This document shows, one piece after another, positions 25,694 through 34,803 of a stretch of 64,000 bases of DNA. The notes under the pieces are model-generated. The model had not been told where the DNA came from and searched no databases. It saw only the letters and a program-made list of their open reading frames with translations. The DNA is taken from positions 2,542,001-2,606,000 of the forward strand of contig NZ_CP018863.1 in assembly GCF_002849715.1 (NCBI RefSeq). Reading direction: 5' to 3'. This DNA comes from Arthrobacter crystallopoietes (GTDB lineage: Bacteria > Actinomycetota > Actinomycetes > Actinomycetales > Micrococcaceae). A program made the position numbers and the translations under genes. Within the stretch, counting starts at the first letter, position 1; each line of letters opens with the position of its first letter.

Positions 25694-26875
25694 CTAGGAC
25701 CAAGCGACGACGAGGCGGGCGGCTTGGTGGGGGATGGTGACGTCGATGCCGGTGAGGTCGGTGAAGCGGCGGAGGCGGTTCATGAGGGTGTTGCGGTGGC
25801 AGAAGAGCTGGTCGGCGGACTGGGCGATGCTGCCGGTGGCTATGTAGGAGCGGACTGCCTCTTCAAGCCGTGCTCGTTCCACTGGTCCGGCTTGGGCAAG
25901 CGCCGCTTCGACATCCGGTACTACGGGGACGCCGGTCTCGGAGAGGCGGTGGCGGGCAAGGCGTGCCCAGGCGTTGCGCATGGTGAGCGCTTGCTGGTCG
26001 CTGTCTTCGACGAGGGAGGCCAGGGCGCGGGCTGCTTGGGCGGCGACGCGTAGGTCCGCGAGGCCTCGCACCTGTTCAACCAGTCCGCACCTGATCTGCC
26101 GGACCTGTTCGATGGCTTCGCGGACGGCGCTGCCGGGGCGGTGGTCGGCGGCCCAGAAGGCGACGAGCCCGTCGGGCAAGGGGTGGGTGAACATTTCTGT
26201 ACCACGGCGGGAAGCCGCGGCGATCACCACACGGAGGGCGGCGGCGTCGTCCGTTGTTGCTGCCGCCACGACGAGGGGAGCGTCCTGATCGATGCCGAGC
26301 TCGTCGGCGATGCGGGTGAGCATCTCGGGCGCCGGGCTGACCGCGCCGAACATGGTGGCGACGTGGCCCTGCCGCACGGAGGACGCTTCCTGGGCCATGC
26401 GTTGGCGTTCGGCGATGTAGGTGGCCTGGGTTTGGGCGGCGTAGGAGTCCACCACCTGCCACACCGTCTCGGCCCGGCGGACGAGCAACTCGGCGTCGCT
26501 TGGGTCGGCGAGGGCCATGAGCTCGCCCCAAATGACGGTGAAGTCGATCCGGATGGCCGTCATGAGCGACTCCACGGGGATGCCGGCCCGGGCGCGCGAG
26601 ACGCCGACGTCCAGCGAAATGTTCTGCCGTTCGGCCACCAGGCGGTCGCTGTCGGCGCCGGGGCGCAGGCTTTCGATCAACGACGCGAACGAGGCGGCGC
26701 CGGTGCGGCGGATCTCACTGGCCGGCAGGACACCGTCCCGGTAGTCGTCGAGCTGCAGCACGCGTTCGATGAATTGGTCCGTCAGCACGTCCACTGACAA
26801 CTGGTCCAGCAGGCCGTTCCAGCGGGCGGCCGACGCGGCGTCGTCGTCGTTCTTTTGTTTCCTGGGTATTGCCAT
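25694..26875 (-). CDS. PucR/CdaR-type helix-turn-helix regulator
   Basis: Predicted 393-residue regulator. The C-terminal 60 residues are the PucR-type helix-turn-helix (GSIAQSADQLFCHRNTLMNR then LRRFTDLTGIDV), which in this family activates purine, sugar-acid or amino-acid catabolism genes. The middle has the GGDEF-like fold typical of CdaR proteins (DAPLVVAAATTDDAAALRVV). ATG 26875 is chosen; an in-frame ATG at 26911 would place the start inside the palindrome TGTGC-TTTT-GCACA. It is divergent from the MHS transporter operon at 27041, its likely target. Confidence 0.82.
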   Translation of the reverse strand: MAIPRKQKNDDDAASAARWNGLLDQLSVDVLTDQFIERVLQLDDYRDGVLPASEIRRTGAASFASLIESLRPGADSDRLVAERQNISLDVGVSRARAGIPVESLMTAIRIDFTVIWGELMALADPSDAELLVRRAETVWQVVDSYAAQTQATYIAERQRMAQEASSVRQGHVATMFGAVSPAPEMLTRIADELGIDQDAPLVVAAATTDDAAALRVVIAAASRRGTEMFTHPLPDGLVAFWAADHRPGSAVREAIEQVRQIRCGLVEQVRGLADLRVAAQAARALASLVEDSDQQALTMRNAWARLARHRLSETGVPVVPDVEAALAQAGPVERARLEEAVRSYIATGSIAQSADQLFCHRNTLMNRLRRFTDLTGIDVTIPHQAARLVVAWS

Positions 26876-26896
26876 GGTGTTATCCGCCCCGATTTT

Positions 26897-26910
26897 TGTG
26901 CTTTTGCACA
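26897..26910. promoter_or_regulatory. Palindromic operator candidate before the PucR-type gene
   Basis: TGTGC-TTTT-GCACA is a perfect inverted repeat with a four-base centre, 22 bases ahead of the ATG at 26875 and within the 165-base divergent control region shared with the transporter gene at 27041. It is well placed for autoregulation or for activation of the divergent operon. Confidence 0.5.
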
Positions 26911-27040
26911 TTCTAGCCGCCGAAACCCGCGACTTTTCGTGCGGGTGTGATGCGGCGCACTCTGGCAGGCTGGATGCATTCCAGTCCGTTGCGCACCGTT
27001 CGGCACAACGGGCAGTCCGAACACCAAGCGTGGAGGCACC

Positions 27041-28363
27041 ATGTCAGAAACCCTGAACCTCGAGGCCGGGGCCACCCGGCAGATCACCGACAAGGAGGCG
27101 ATGAAGGTCTCCATCGGCGCCCTCATCGGCACCGCAATGGAGTGGTACGACTTCTTCCTCTTCAGCGCGGCGGCGGCGCTGGTGTTCAACGTGCAATACT
27201 TCGCCAACGAGAACGCCACGGCGGCGGCGCTGGCTTCCTTCGCCACCTTCGGCGTGGGCCTGGTGGCCCGTCCGCTGGGCGGCATGTTCTTCGGCGCGAT
27301 GGGTGACAGGATCGGCCGGCGCAAGACCCTGATGGTCACCATTGTGGGCATCGGCGCGGTGACCGGGCTGATCGGCCTGCTGCCGACGTACGCCGCCATT
27401 GGCATTGCCGCTCCGGTGCTGCTGGTGCTGCTGCGCGTGTTCCAGGGCCTGTTTGTCGGTGGGGAGTGGTCCGGCGCGATGACCATTGTGGTGGAGAACG
27501 CCCCGCTGGAGCGCCGTGCCCGCTACGCCGCCATGCCGCAGATCGGTTCGCCGATCGGCACCATCCTGTCCTCCGGCGGCTTCTTCCTGATGACGCTGTT
27601 CTTCTCGCAGGAGAGCTTCAACTCGTTCGGCTGGCGCATCCCGTTCCTGGCCGCCATCCCGATGCTCCTGATTGCGCTCTACATCCGCAGCAAGCTCGAA
27701 GAGTCCCCGGTCTTCACCGAGCTGATGGAGCACGACCAGGTGGAGAAGGCTCCGATCCGCACCACGCTGCGCGAGTCCTGGAAGCACATCATCATCGGCA
27801 TGGCCGCGGCCCTGCTGGGCGTCGGCGGCTTCTACCTGGTCACAGCCTTTGTGGTCTATTACGGCGTGGCCATCCTGGGTTACTCGCCTCGGCTGATGCT
27901 GCTGGGCGGCATGATCGCCGCCATTGTGGAAATCCCCATCCTGATCTTGGGCGGACGGCTGGGCGAGCGGTTCGGTTGCAGTCGCGTGATCCTGGTGGGC
28001 GGCATCGCCTCCGCCGTGGCCGCGGTGCCGTCCTTCCTGCTGGTAGCCAGCGGCAACCCCGTGCTGGTGGTCATCGGCATGGTGCTCGCGGTGGCGACGC
28101 TGTCCTTCCCGTACGCGGCCTCCGGCACCGTGCTGACAGGCCTGTTCCCGGCCCGCACCCGCTACACCGGCGTGGGCTTTGCGCAGAACACCGCCGGCAT
28201 GCTCTCCGGCTTCGTGCCGCTGCTGGCCACGGGCATGGTGGCCGCCGCGGCAAACCACTGGTGGCCGGCCGCCGCGATGCTGGTGTTCCTGAGCCTGTTC
28301 ACCGCCGTCGCCGGTGCCGTGGCCCCGCGCATGAGCGTGGACCTGCCCGGCTTCAAGCACTAA
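27041..28363 (+). CDS. MHS-family MFS transporter (metabolite:H+ symporter)
   Basis: Predicted 440-residue, 12-helix symporter of the inner membrane, in the ShiA/ProP/KgtP branch of MFS. The branch mark GTAMEWYDFFLFSAAAAL in helix 1 (about residues 31-48) and the loop FFGAMGDRIGRRKTLMVT (near 85-102) are clear. Such proteins import organic acids, betaines or similar compounds with protons. ATG 27041 follows GGAGG by four bases. It leads a run of catabolic genes (ThDP enzyme, amidohydrolase, carbamoylase) and should import their substrate. A paralogue begins at 48263. Confidence 0.88.
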   Translation: MSETLNLEAGATRQITDKEAMKVSIGALIGTAMEWYDFFLFSAAAALVFNVQYFANENATAAALASFATFGVGLVARPLGGMFFGAMGDRIGRRKTLMVTIVGIGAVTGLIGLLPTYAAIGIAAPVLLVLLRVFQGLFVGGEWSGAMTIVVENAPLERRARYAAMPQIGSPIGTILSSGGFFLMTLFFSQESFNSFGWRIPFLAAIPMLLIALYIRSKLEESPVFTELMEHDQVEKAPIRTTLRESWKHIIIGMAAALLGVGGFYLVTAFVVYYGVAILGYSPRLMLLGGMIAAIVEIPILILGGRLGERFGCSRVILVGGIASAVAAVPSFLLVASGNPVLVVIGMVLAVATLSFPYAASGTVLTGLFPARTRYTGVGFAQNTAGMLSGFVPLLATGMVAAAANHWWPAAAMLVFLSLFTAVAGAVAPRMSVDLPGFKH

Positions 28364-28445
28364 ATTCAACGTACGACGACGACCTCCCGCCGACGCTCCT
28401 GACCCGCTTCCTGCGTCGACCTTCCTGATGAAAGAGCTCCACACT

Positions 28446-30107
28446 ATGTCCCAGTCAGCCGGCCACCTGATAGTCCGCCAGCTTGAGACGCACGGCGTCC
28501 GCCGCGTGTATTCCGTCCCGGGGGAGAGCTTCCTCGACGTGCTGGACGGGCTGCACGATTCGCCCGTGTCCACGGTGGTCTGCCGCCAGGAGGGCGGCGC
28601 CGGTTTCATGGCGCTGGCCGAGGGGCGCAAGACCGGCATCCCGGGCATCGCGATGGTCACCCGCGGGCCGGGCGCGGCGAACGCGATGATCGCCGTGCAC
28701 ACCGCCTGGCAGGACGCGACGCCGCTGGTGCTCTTTGTCGGGCTGATCCCGGTGGCGGACCGGGGGCGGGATTCGTTCCAGGAGTTCAGCCTGGAGGGCT
28801 GGTTCGCCACCACGGCCAAGCGCGTGGTGGTGCTCGACGACGAACACCGCGCCGCGGAGACGGTGGCCGGGGCGATGCAGCTGGCGGTCTCCGGCCGGCC
28901 CGGGCCGGTGGTGATCGGGCTGCCGGAGGACGTGCTGGTCCGGCTGACCGACGCCGACGTGGTTCCGCCGCGCGCGCTGGCTGCTGCCGTGCCGCCGCCG
29001 GCCGCGATGGAGGAACTGGCGGGCCGGCTGGCCGCTGCCGCACGACCGCTGATCGTGGTGGGCGGGGACGGCTGGGGCGACGACGGCGGGAAGCTCGCTT
29101 CGTGGGCGGCCGAGGCGCAGGTTCCGGTGGCCGCGGACTGGCGGGCGTACGACGTCGTTCCGCACGGTTCTCCTGCTTGGGCGGGTTGGCTGGGCTACGG
29201 CCGCGCGGACACGCTGGCGGCCCGGCTGGACGAGGCTGACCTGCTGGTGTTTGTCGGCTGCGGGCGGACCGATGTGCTCAGCGACGGCTACACCAAGGGG
29301 TTCAAGGCGCCGACGGTGCTGGTGCTGCCGGACCCGGACGCCGCGACACATTCGGGCCGGATCGACCTGCACCTGGCGGTGCCGCCGTCGTCGTTCGTTG
29401 GGGCCTTGCCGGCTGCCGCGGAGGCGCGCGGAAGCCGGGGGAACGGGTGGATGGAAGCGCTCGCCGAGGACCAGCGCCGGTACGCCACCCCGCGGCCGGA
29501 CCACAGCCCGGGCGTGGACCTGGGCGTGGCCTTCGGCGTGCTCGAAGACCGGCTGCCCGCGGACAAAGTGGTCACGTACGGCGCCGGCAACGCGACGCTC
29601 TGGGGCCACCGCTACCTGACCCACCACGGGGTCGGTTCGCTGATCGGACCGCGAAACGGGGCCATGGGCCTGGCCGTTCCGGCCGCCGTTGCTGCGTCCT
29701 TGATCGAGCCGGAGCGGCAGGTGGTGGCGGTCTGCGGTGACGGCGACTTCCTGATGAACGCGCAGGAGCTGGCCGTGGCGGCGGCGCACGGTGCGGCCCC
29801 GTTGGTGATCGTGGTGGACAACGGGATCTACGGCACTATTGTGCTGCACCAGCGGCGGGAGTATCCGGACCGGCCGTCCGGCACCTCGATGGTCAACCCG
29901 GACTTCGCCGACTGGATCCGCAGCTTCGGCGGGCACGGCGAACGGGTCGAGAAGACCGAAGAGTTCGGGCCGGCGCTGGAGCGTGCGCTGTCCAGCGGAA
30001 AGCTGGCGCTGCTGCACCTGGTGACCGATCCGGAGACAATGCCGCCCGGGACTGCGAACGCGCCGGAAGAGCTAGCCGAGGTTGCCGTGGAAGAAGGCGC
30101 GCGATGA
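28446..30107 (+). CDS. Thiamine-diphosphate-dependent enzyme (acetolactate synthase/decarboxylase-like)
   Basis: Predicted 553-residue enzyme of the ThDP superfamily with the normal three-domain order. The N-terminal Pyr domain has the catalytic glutamate in VYSVPGESFLDVLDGL (about residues 20-35) and RQEGGAGFMA. The C-terminal PP domain has the ThDP/Mg motif GDGDFLMNAQELAVAAAHGA (read from about residue 430) ending in DNGIYGTI. It could be a 2-oxoacid decarboxylase or carboligase; the many Arg/Glu changes from true acetolactate synthases point to a catabolic role. The frame also offers an ATG at 28428; 28446 matches the usual start of the domain. Its last bases overlap the next gene by four. 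Confidence 0.82.
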   Translation: MSQSAGHLIVRQLETHGVRRVYSVPGESFLDVLDGLHDSPVSTVVCRQEGGAGFMALAEGRKTGIPGIAMVTRGPGAANAMIAVHTAWQDATPLVLFVGLIPVADRGRDSFQEFSLEGWFATTAKRVVVLDDEHRAAETVAGAMQLAVSGRPGPVVIGLPEDVLVRLTDADVVPPRALAAAVPPPAAMEELAGRLAAAARPLIVVGGDGWGDDGGKLASWAAEAQVPVAADWRAYDVVPHGSPAWAGWLGYGRADTLAARLDEADLLVFVGCGRTDVLSDGYTKGFKAPTVLVLPDPDAATHSGRIDLHLAVPPSSFVGALPAAAEARGSRGNGWMEALAEDQRRYATPRPDHSPGVDLGVAFGVLEDRLPADKVVTYGAGNATLWGHRYLTHHGVGSLIGPRNGAMGLAVPAAVAASLIEPERQVVAVCGDGDFLMNAQELAVAAAHGAAPLVIVVDNGIYGTIVLHQRREYPDRPSGTSMVNPDFADWIRSFGGHGERVEKTEEFGPALERALSSGKLALLHLVTDPETMPPGTANAPEELAEVAVEEGAR

Positions 30108-31879
30108 AACTGGACCTGATCCTGTGCGATGCCGACATCATCACCCTCGAGGCCGGCCGTCCCCGTGCCACATCCGTGGGCGTGCTGGGCGGGCGGATCG
30201 CTGGCTTCGACGAAGAGCTTGAGGGCTGCACGGCCGAGCGGGAAGTTTCGCTGGGCGGCGCCACCGTGGTGCCCGGTTTCATCGACGCCCACTGCCACAC
30301 CACGTGGTGGGGGCTGGGCCTGGGCGCCGTCGAACTGGAGCAGGCCCGCGGCCTTGAGGAACTTTATGCACTGCTCGAAGCCGAGGTCCGGCGGCTGGAT
30401 GCGCTGCCCGGCGGCGCCCCTGACTCCTGGGTCAACGGCACCGGCTTCAACCACAAGCACCACGGCGGGGCCTTCCCGGACATCCGCCGGCTGGACGAGA
30501 TCACGGGCGACCGCCCGCTCTACCTGCGGCACGTCTCCGGGCACCTGTCCATCACCAACTCCGCCACGCTGCGGTTGGCCGGCGTCTTCGAGCCCGGCTT
30601 CGCCGATCCCACCGGCGGTGCGGTGCTGCGCGGGGCCGACGGCTATCCGACCGGCGTGGTTGAAGAGTCAGCACAGCAGCTGATCCAAAACCTGCTGCTG
30701 CCGTATCCGGTGGAGGGCATCGTCGAGGCGCTGGACGCGGCGACCACGCGCTACGCCGCCGAAGGCATCACAAGTTTCACCGAGGCCGGCATCGGTGGCG
30801 GCTGGATCGGGCACAGTCCCGTGGAAGTGCAGGCGTATCTGACCGCGAAGCGCGCCGGCAAGCTCCACGCCCGCGCCCAGCTGATGCCCGCGCTGGATTC
30901 GCTGCGGCCGATCGAGGCGAACGCGGCGGACATGCACGGCACGGGTTCCGGCCGCGGGCTCGACCTCGGCGCCGTTGCGGGCTTCGGCGACGAGTGGGTG
31001 TCGCTGGGGCCGGTGAAGGTGTTCATGGACGGCTCCCTGCTGGGCGCGACCGCCGCTGTCACCGAGGACTACTGCGGACACCAGCACAACACCGGCTATC
31101 TGCTGGATTCGCCCGAGGCCTACCGCGAACGCGTCGACGCCGCCTACCGGGCCGGCTGGCCGATCGCGCTGCACGCGATCGGCGACGCGGCCATCGACCT
31201 GGCCACCGAGATCATTGTCGGCTGCCAGGAGCGCTACGGCCGGAACCACCTGCCCAACCGGATCGAGCACTTCGGCATCGCCCGCCCTGACCAGCTTGCC
31301 CCTGTCGCCGCCGCCGGGATTGCGGTCGCTCCGCAGGCCGCCTTCATCGGGCCGCTGGGCGACCAGTTCGCCGCCTTGGTGGGGCCCGAGCGCGAAGGCT
31401 GGTTGTACCGGGGGCGCTCGCTGGTGGACGCCGGCATTCTGGTGGCCGGCAGCTCCGACCTGCCGGTGGCCGACAACATTGTTCTCCGCGCGATGCAGTC
31501 CTGGGTGGATCGGCGCACGGAACAGGGCAAGATCCTTGGGGGCGCGGCCGAGGGCCTCACCGCCGAAGAGGCCCTGCGAACCTACACCGACTGGGCCGCC
31601 CGGGCTACCGGTACCGCCGACCAGAAGGGCACGCTGCGCCGGGGCAAGCTGGCGGACTTCGCGGTGCTCACCGGGTCGCCGCTGGACGCGCCGGACATCT
31701 CCCACCTCGAAGTGCTGGCCACGATCGTCGGCGGCGAATTCAGCTACGACAGGTTGGGCGCACGCACAGGTGCAGGTCCGGCTGTCGGCTCTGCTGCTGG
31801 CCCAGATGCCGGCCGCACTGCCAGCCCCGCGCCTGAGTCTCTCTTCGCGCCCGAGCCCGGCGCCGCCGTCGTTCGCTGA
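30104..31879 (+). CDS. YtcJ-type metal-dependent amidohydrolase
   Basis: Predicted 591-residue hydrolase of the amidohydrolase-3 family (YtcJ branch). The metal-binding HxH is in DAHCHTTWW (near residue 65), further histidines occur in ALHAIGDAAIDLA and RIEHFGIARPD, and the catalytic Asp is in SSDLPVADN. The final part, KGTLRRGKLADFAVLTGSPL, is the usual composite beta-domain end. These enzymes cleave C-N bonds in formyl or cyclic amides. The ATG overlaps the preceding TGA (ATGA), so it is translated with the ThDP enzyme. A Gly/Ala-rich tail of about 40 residues is unusual. Confidence 0.85.
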   Translation: MKLDLILCDADIITLEAGRPRATSVGVLGGRIAGFDEELEGCTAEREVSLGGATVVPGFIDAHCHTTWWGLGLGAVELEQARGLEELYALLEAEVRRLDALPGGAPDSWVNGTGFNHKHHGGAFPDIRRLDEITGDRPLYLRHVSGHLSITNSATLRLAGVFEPGFADPTGGAVLRGADGYPTGVVEESAQQLIQNLLLPYPVEGIVEALDAATTRYAAEGITSFTEAGIGGGWIGHSPVEVQAYLTAKRAGKLHARAQLMPALDSLRPIEANAADMHGTGSGRGLDLGAVAGFGDEWVSLGPVKVFMDGSLLGATAAVTEDYCGHQHNTGYLLDSPEAYRERVDAAYRAGWPIALHAIGDAAIDLATEIIVGCQERYGRNHLPNRIEHFGIARPDQLAPVAAAGIAVAPQAAFIGPLGDQFAALVGPEREGWLYRGRSLVDAGILVAGSSDLPVADNIVLRAMQSWVDRRTEQGKILGGAAEGLTAEEALRTYTDWAARATGTADQKGTLRRGKLADFAVLTGSPLDAPDISHLEVLATIVGGEFSYDRLGARTGAGPAVGSAAGPDAGRTASPAPESLFAPEPGAAVVR

Positions 31880-31920
31880 TAAACATCTGCACGTCAGACC
31901 GAGCCGTTAGGATTCCACCC

Positions 31921-33219
31921 ATGACCACCACCTCCGCCCAGCCCGCCCCCTCCGTCTCCGGCGACGATGCGGGCGCCTTCCTGCACGACTTCCGCTCGAT
32001 GAGCACGTTCGGGGCCACGCCCGGCGGGGGAGTGGACCGGCAGGCGGGGACGTTTGCCGACGGCCAGACGCGGACGTGGTTCCGCGGGCTGGTGGAAGGG
32101 CACGGCTTCGATGTCCGCTACGACGTGGTGGGGAACCAATTCGCGCTGCTCGAGCTGGCACCCGGCGCCCCGTACATCGCGGTGGGCTCGCACCTGGATT
32201 CGCAGCCGCTGGGCGGGCGGTTCGACGGCGCCTACGGTGTGCTGGCCGGAGCCCACGCGGCGATCCGGCTCAAGCCGCGGCTGGCGGCAGAGGGCACCGA
32301 ACCGGTGTTCAACATCGCCGTCATCAACTGGTTCAACGAGGAAGGCTGCCGCTTCAAGCCCTCCATGATGGGCAGCTCCGTCTTCACCGGCAAGCTGCCC
32401 GCCGAGCAGGTTCTGGCCACCACCGATCCGCACGGCACCACCGTCCGCGAGGCGTTGGAGGCCATCGGGACGATCGGCGACTTTTCGCTGGATGTGGCCG
32501 CGTACCTGGAGATCCACATTGAGCAGGGGCGGTCGCTTGAGGACGCCGGGCTGACCATCGGTCTGGTCGAATCCACCTGGGGCGCGAACAAGTATGAGTT
32601 CATCGTGCACGGGGAGCAGGCGCACACCGGCGCCACCGTGATCGCCGACCGGCACGACGCGCTGCTCGGGGCCTCCTCGCTGGTGGTCGCCGCGCGGGAG
32701 ATCGCCGACGAGTTCAGCACCGAGGAGCATTCCGTCATTACCTCCTGCGGGGAGTTCACGGTCTACCCGAACTCACCCGTGGTGGTTGCCAGCCGGGTGG
32801 AACTGCTTGTTGACGTGCGCAGCACCGACCCCGACGTGCTGGCTGCCGCCGATGCAGAACTGCACCGCAGGGTGGCGGAGATCGAGCGGAAGGCGAGCGT
32901 GCGGATCGAGCGCGGCGCCGAACATGTCTGGGCGGCCAAGGCCTACGACGAAGCGGGCATGCGCCTCGCCGCCAAGAGCGCCGAAGCCCTGGAACTGCCG
33001 TACGGAACCGTCCGCACACTGGCCGGGCACGACTCGACGAACATGAAGGACATCGTCCCGACGATCATGCTGTTCGTCCCCAGCGTCGAGGGCATCTCGC
33101 ACAACGAGAAGGAACTGACCAACGACGACGACATGCTCGCCGGCGTGGATCTGCTCACCGAAGTGCTGGGACGCGTGGTGATGGGAGACTTCGTCTCGCC
33201 CAACGCCTCGGGAGACTGA
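31921..33219 (+). CDS. M20-family carbamoylase/ureidohydrolase (hydantoinase-carbamoylase type amidase)
   Basis: Predicted 432-residue metal-dependent amidase of the N-carbamoyl-amino-acid hydrolase/allantoate amidohydrolase group. The binuclear metal site is visible: GSHLDSQPLGGRFDGAYGVL (read in pieces, residues 80-98), NWFNEEGCRF and EIHIEQGRSLE, and the last His in SHNEKELTNDDDM. The dimerisation part has the typical GEQAHTGATVIADRHDAL. It frees ammonia, carbon dioxide and an amino acid or similar from carbamoyl compounds. It follows the amidohydrolase by 41 bases, suggesting a pathway from cyclic ureide (opened by the amidohydrolase) to amino acid. Paralogue at 49741. Confidence 0.88.
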   Translation: MTTTSAQPAPSVSGDDAGAFLHDFRSMSTFGATPGGGVDRQAGTFADGQTRTWFRGLVEGHGFDVRYDVVGNQFALLELAPGAPYIAVGSHLDSQPLGGRFDGAYGVLAGAHAAIRLKPRLAAEGTEPVFNIAVINWFNEEGCRFKPSMMGSSVFTGKLPAEQVLATTDPHGTTVREALEAIGTIGDFSLDVAAYLEIHIEQGRSLEDAGLTIGLVESTWGANKYEFIVHGEQAHTGATVIADRHDALLGASSLVVAAREIADEFSTEEHSVITSCGEFTVYPNSPVVVASRVELLVDVRSTDPDVLAAADAELHRRVAEIERKASVRIERGAEHVWAAKAYDEAGMRLAAKSAEALELPYGTVRTLAGHDSTNMKDIVPTIMLFVPSVEGISHNEKELTNDDDMLAGVDLLTEVLGRVVMGDFVSPNASGD

Positions 33220-33332
33220 CAAGCGGTTCCGGTGCGGCGCTGGCTAAAAAGGGCGCCCCTGAAGCGGCATGTCGCAATATCTCCGGTGGGATCATCGAAT
33301 CGGGGGATTTGCAGCCAGCGAAGGAGCGGATA

Positions 33333-33749
33333 ATGGCACGCGGATCGGGAATTATCGAGCGGTTCTACCGGGAAATCATGGAGGGAGGGAACCTGGACCT
33401 GATCGACCAGCTGGGCAGTGAGAGCTACACGGACCACGAGGAGCCTATGCCCGGCCAACCGTCCGGTCTGGACGGCATCAGGTTCTACGTTGACACGTTC
33501 AGGAAGGCTTTTCCTGACATCAAGGTGAAGACTATCAATCCCACGATGACTGATGGGGACCTGGAGGCGGCCCGGGTCGTCCTCACCGGCACCCACAAGG
33601 GCGAACTGATGGGGACTGCCCCCACCGGCAACACCGTGGAGTTCGGGGGCATCGACATCATCCGTGTTCAGGACGGCCAAGTAGTCGAGCATTGGGGAGC
33701 GACGGACATGCTGAAACTGATGCAGCAGATCGGCGCCGTTCATTTGTAA
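33333..33749 (+). CDS. SnoaL-like / ester cyclase-type protein
   Basis: Predicted 138-residue protein of the SnoaL/NTF2-like fold: IIERFYREIMEGGNLDLIDQLG opens it (read in pieces), then GLDGIRFYVDTFRKAFPDIK and GQVVEHWGATDMLKLMQQIG, the characteristic end of the family. Such proteins are often annotated as ester cyclases but many have no proven activity. ATG 33333 follows AAGGAG by six bases, a better signal than the in-frame start 24 bases up. It stands 113 bases after the carbamoylase and may be its own unit. Confidence 0.75.
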   Translation: MARGSGIIERFYREIMEGGNLDLIDQLGSESYTDHEEPMPGQPSGLDGIRFYVDTFRKAFPDIKVKTINPTMTDGDLEAARVVLTGTHKGELMGTAPTGNTVEFGGIDIIRVQDGQVVEHWGATDMLKLMQQIGAVHL

Positions 33750-33779
33750 CCAAGGCGCGACGGCGGGAGAGCCGGCGTT

Positions 33780-33838
33780 GAACTGCACCCGGAAAGTTGG
33801 ACCCGAAATTTAGAGTCTGCTTTTCCGAGGTGCAGTTC
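33780..33838. mobile_element. Possible IS3-family terminal repeat remnant
   Basis: GAACTGCACC (33780-33789) is inverted perfectly as GGTGCAGTTC (33829-33838), and the pairing continues as CGGAAA/TTTCCG with a one-base bulge. The outer sequence, GAACTGCACCCGGAAAGTTGG, resembles terminal repeats of IS3-type elements from memory. No transposase is present, so this would be an internally deleted remnant. A plain terminator after the SnoaL gene (ends 33749) is the alternative. Confidence 0.4.
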
Positions 33839-33917
33839 CTTATGCGACGCAGTTCGCTAGCGGCACCACATCCGTTCTCTCGGTAGCTGAGATGGAAGGT
33901 GGAACCACGCCGCGGGT

Positions 33918-34688
33918 TTAGGGTGTCGGGCGCTCCGCGCCGGTCAGGGCGCTGAGGCCTCGGGCGCCTTCTTCATCGAGATAGTCGGCGAAGTAGGCGG
34001 CGATGGCATTGCGGGCGGTATTGCCAGCTGCAAGGGCGTCGCCCGCGGCGATGGCCCGGAAAATCGCGCGGTCCCGCTCCACGGCTCCTTCCATGGCCGC
34101 GGTGGAATTGCCGGAGCGTTCCATCCGGTCATTCATGAGGTTGAGGATGGAACCGGCTACGGCTTCGCCGCAGATCCGCAGCAGACTGTTGTGGCTGGCC
34201 TCCCAGACCGCTGCGTGGAAGTCCAGGTCGGCGCGGTTGAAGCTGTCCGAGCCGTTGGCGACTTCCGCTTCCATGCGCTCGACGGCGTCGCGCATTTTCT
34301 CGACTTGTTCCTCCGTATGCAGGGCGGCGGCCAGCTGGCAGGCCGAGCTCTCCAGCACGATCCGGAACTGTACAAGTTCGGACAGGGACAGCGAGGCGAT
34401 GCGGGCCATTGTGGTGAAGGAACGTCCGAGGCTGTCGGGGGAGACGGCCAGAACCTCAGGCCCGCTGCGTCCACCGGGGCGGGACGCGATCAGGCCTTGG
34501 CTTTGCAGCACACGCAGGGCTTCACGGATGGTGGGGCGGCTGACCGAGAACTGCACCATGAGCTCGCGTTCACTGGGAAGGTGCTGGCCCGGCTCGATCT
34601 CCCGGGACAGGATCGCCTCTTCGATCTGCTGCACCACGCGTTCGTAAGTCAGCGTGGGCACGGCCGGCGTGAAGGTCAGCTTGCTCAT
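33918..34688 (-). CDS. GntR-family regulator (FCD/FadR subfamily)
   Basis: Predicted 256-residue regulator. Winged helix in residues about 15-80 (LPSERELMVQFSVSRPTIRE then LRVLQSQGLIASRPGGRSG), helical FCD domain from 100 to 235 with the conserved DLDFHAAVWEASHNSLL stretch. It is divergent from the Dpp-type ABC transporter and amidase operon, its likely target; the operator-like TGGTAAGACCA (34761-34771) lies between them. The effector is probably a carboxylic acid or amide product. Confidence 0.87.
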   Translation of the reverse strand: MSKLTFTPAVPTLTYERVVQQIEEAILSREIEPGQHLPSERELMVQFSVSRPTIREALRVLQSQGLIASRPGGRSGPEVLAVSPDSLGRSFTTMARIASLSLSELVQFRIVLESSACQLAAALHTEEQVEKMRDAVERMEAEVANGSDSFNRADLDFHAAVWEASHNSLLRICGEAVAGSILNLMNDRMERSGNSTAAMEGAVERDRAIFRAIAAGDALAAGNTARNAIAAYFADYLDEEGARGLSALTGAERPTP

Positions 34689-34760
34689 GAGGTGCCTTCC
34701 GTCGTCGTAATTTGCGGCCTCTGTCAGTAAAGATTGCCCTCGAAACGAGCTTTACGCAAC

Positions 34761-34771
34761 TGGTAAGACCA
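34761..34771. promoter_or_regulatory. FadR-type GntR operator candidate
   Basis: TGGTAAGACCA has perfect TGGT/ACCA arms with a three-base centre and fits the FadR-like consensus TGGTNNGACCA. It lies in the 167-base region between the GntR gene (start 34688) and the binding-protein gene (start 34856). Confidence 0.55.
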
Positions 34772-34803
34772 TGTAACTAGGTAGAAATATAGACATGGGA
34801 TGG

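Noticed and set aside
27044..28819. Long antisense frame opposite the MHS transporter and start of the ThDP gene
   Set aside because: Gln/His/Arg-rich shadow translation with no family features, while both plus-strand genes have full motifs.
33241..33260. GGGCGCCC palindrome after the carbamoylase as terminator
   Set aside because: It has no loop and no following T-run, so it cannot form a usual terminator hairpin.
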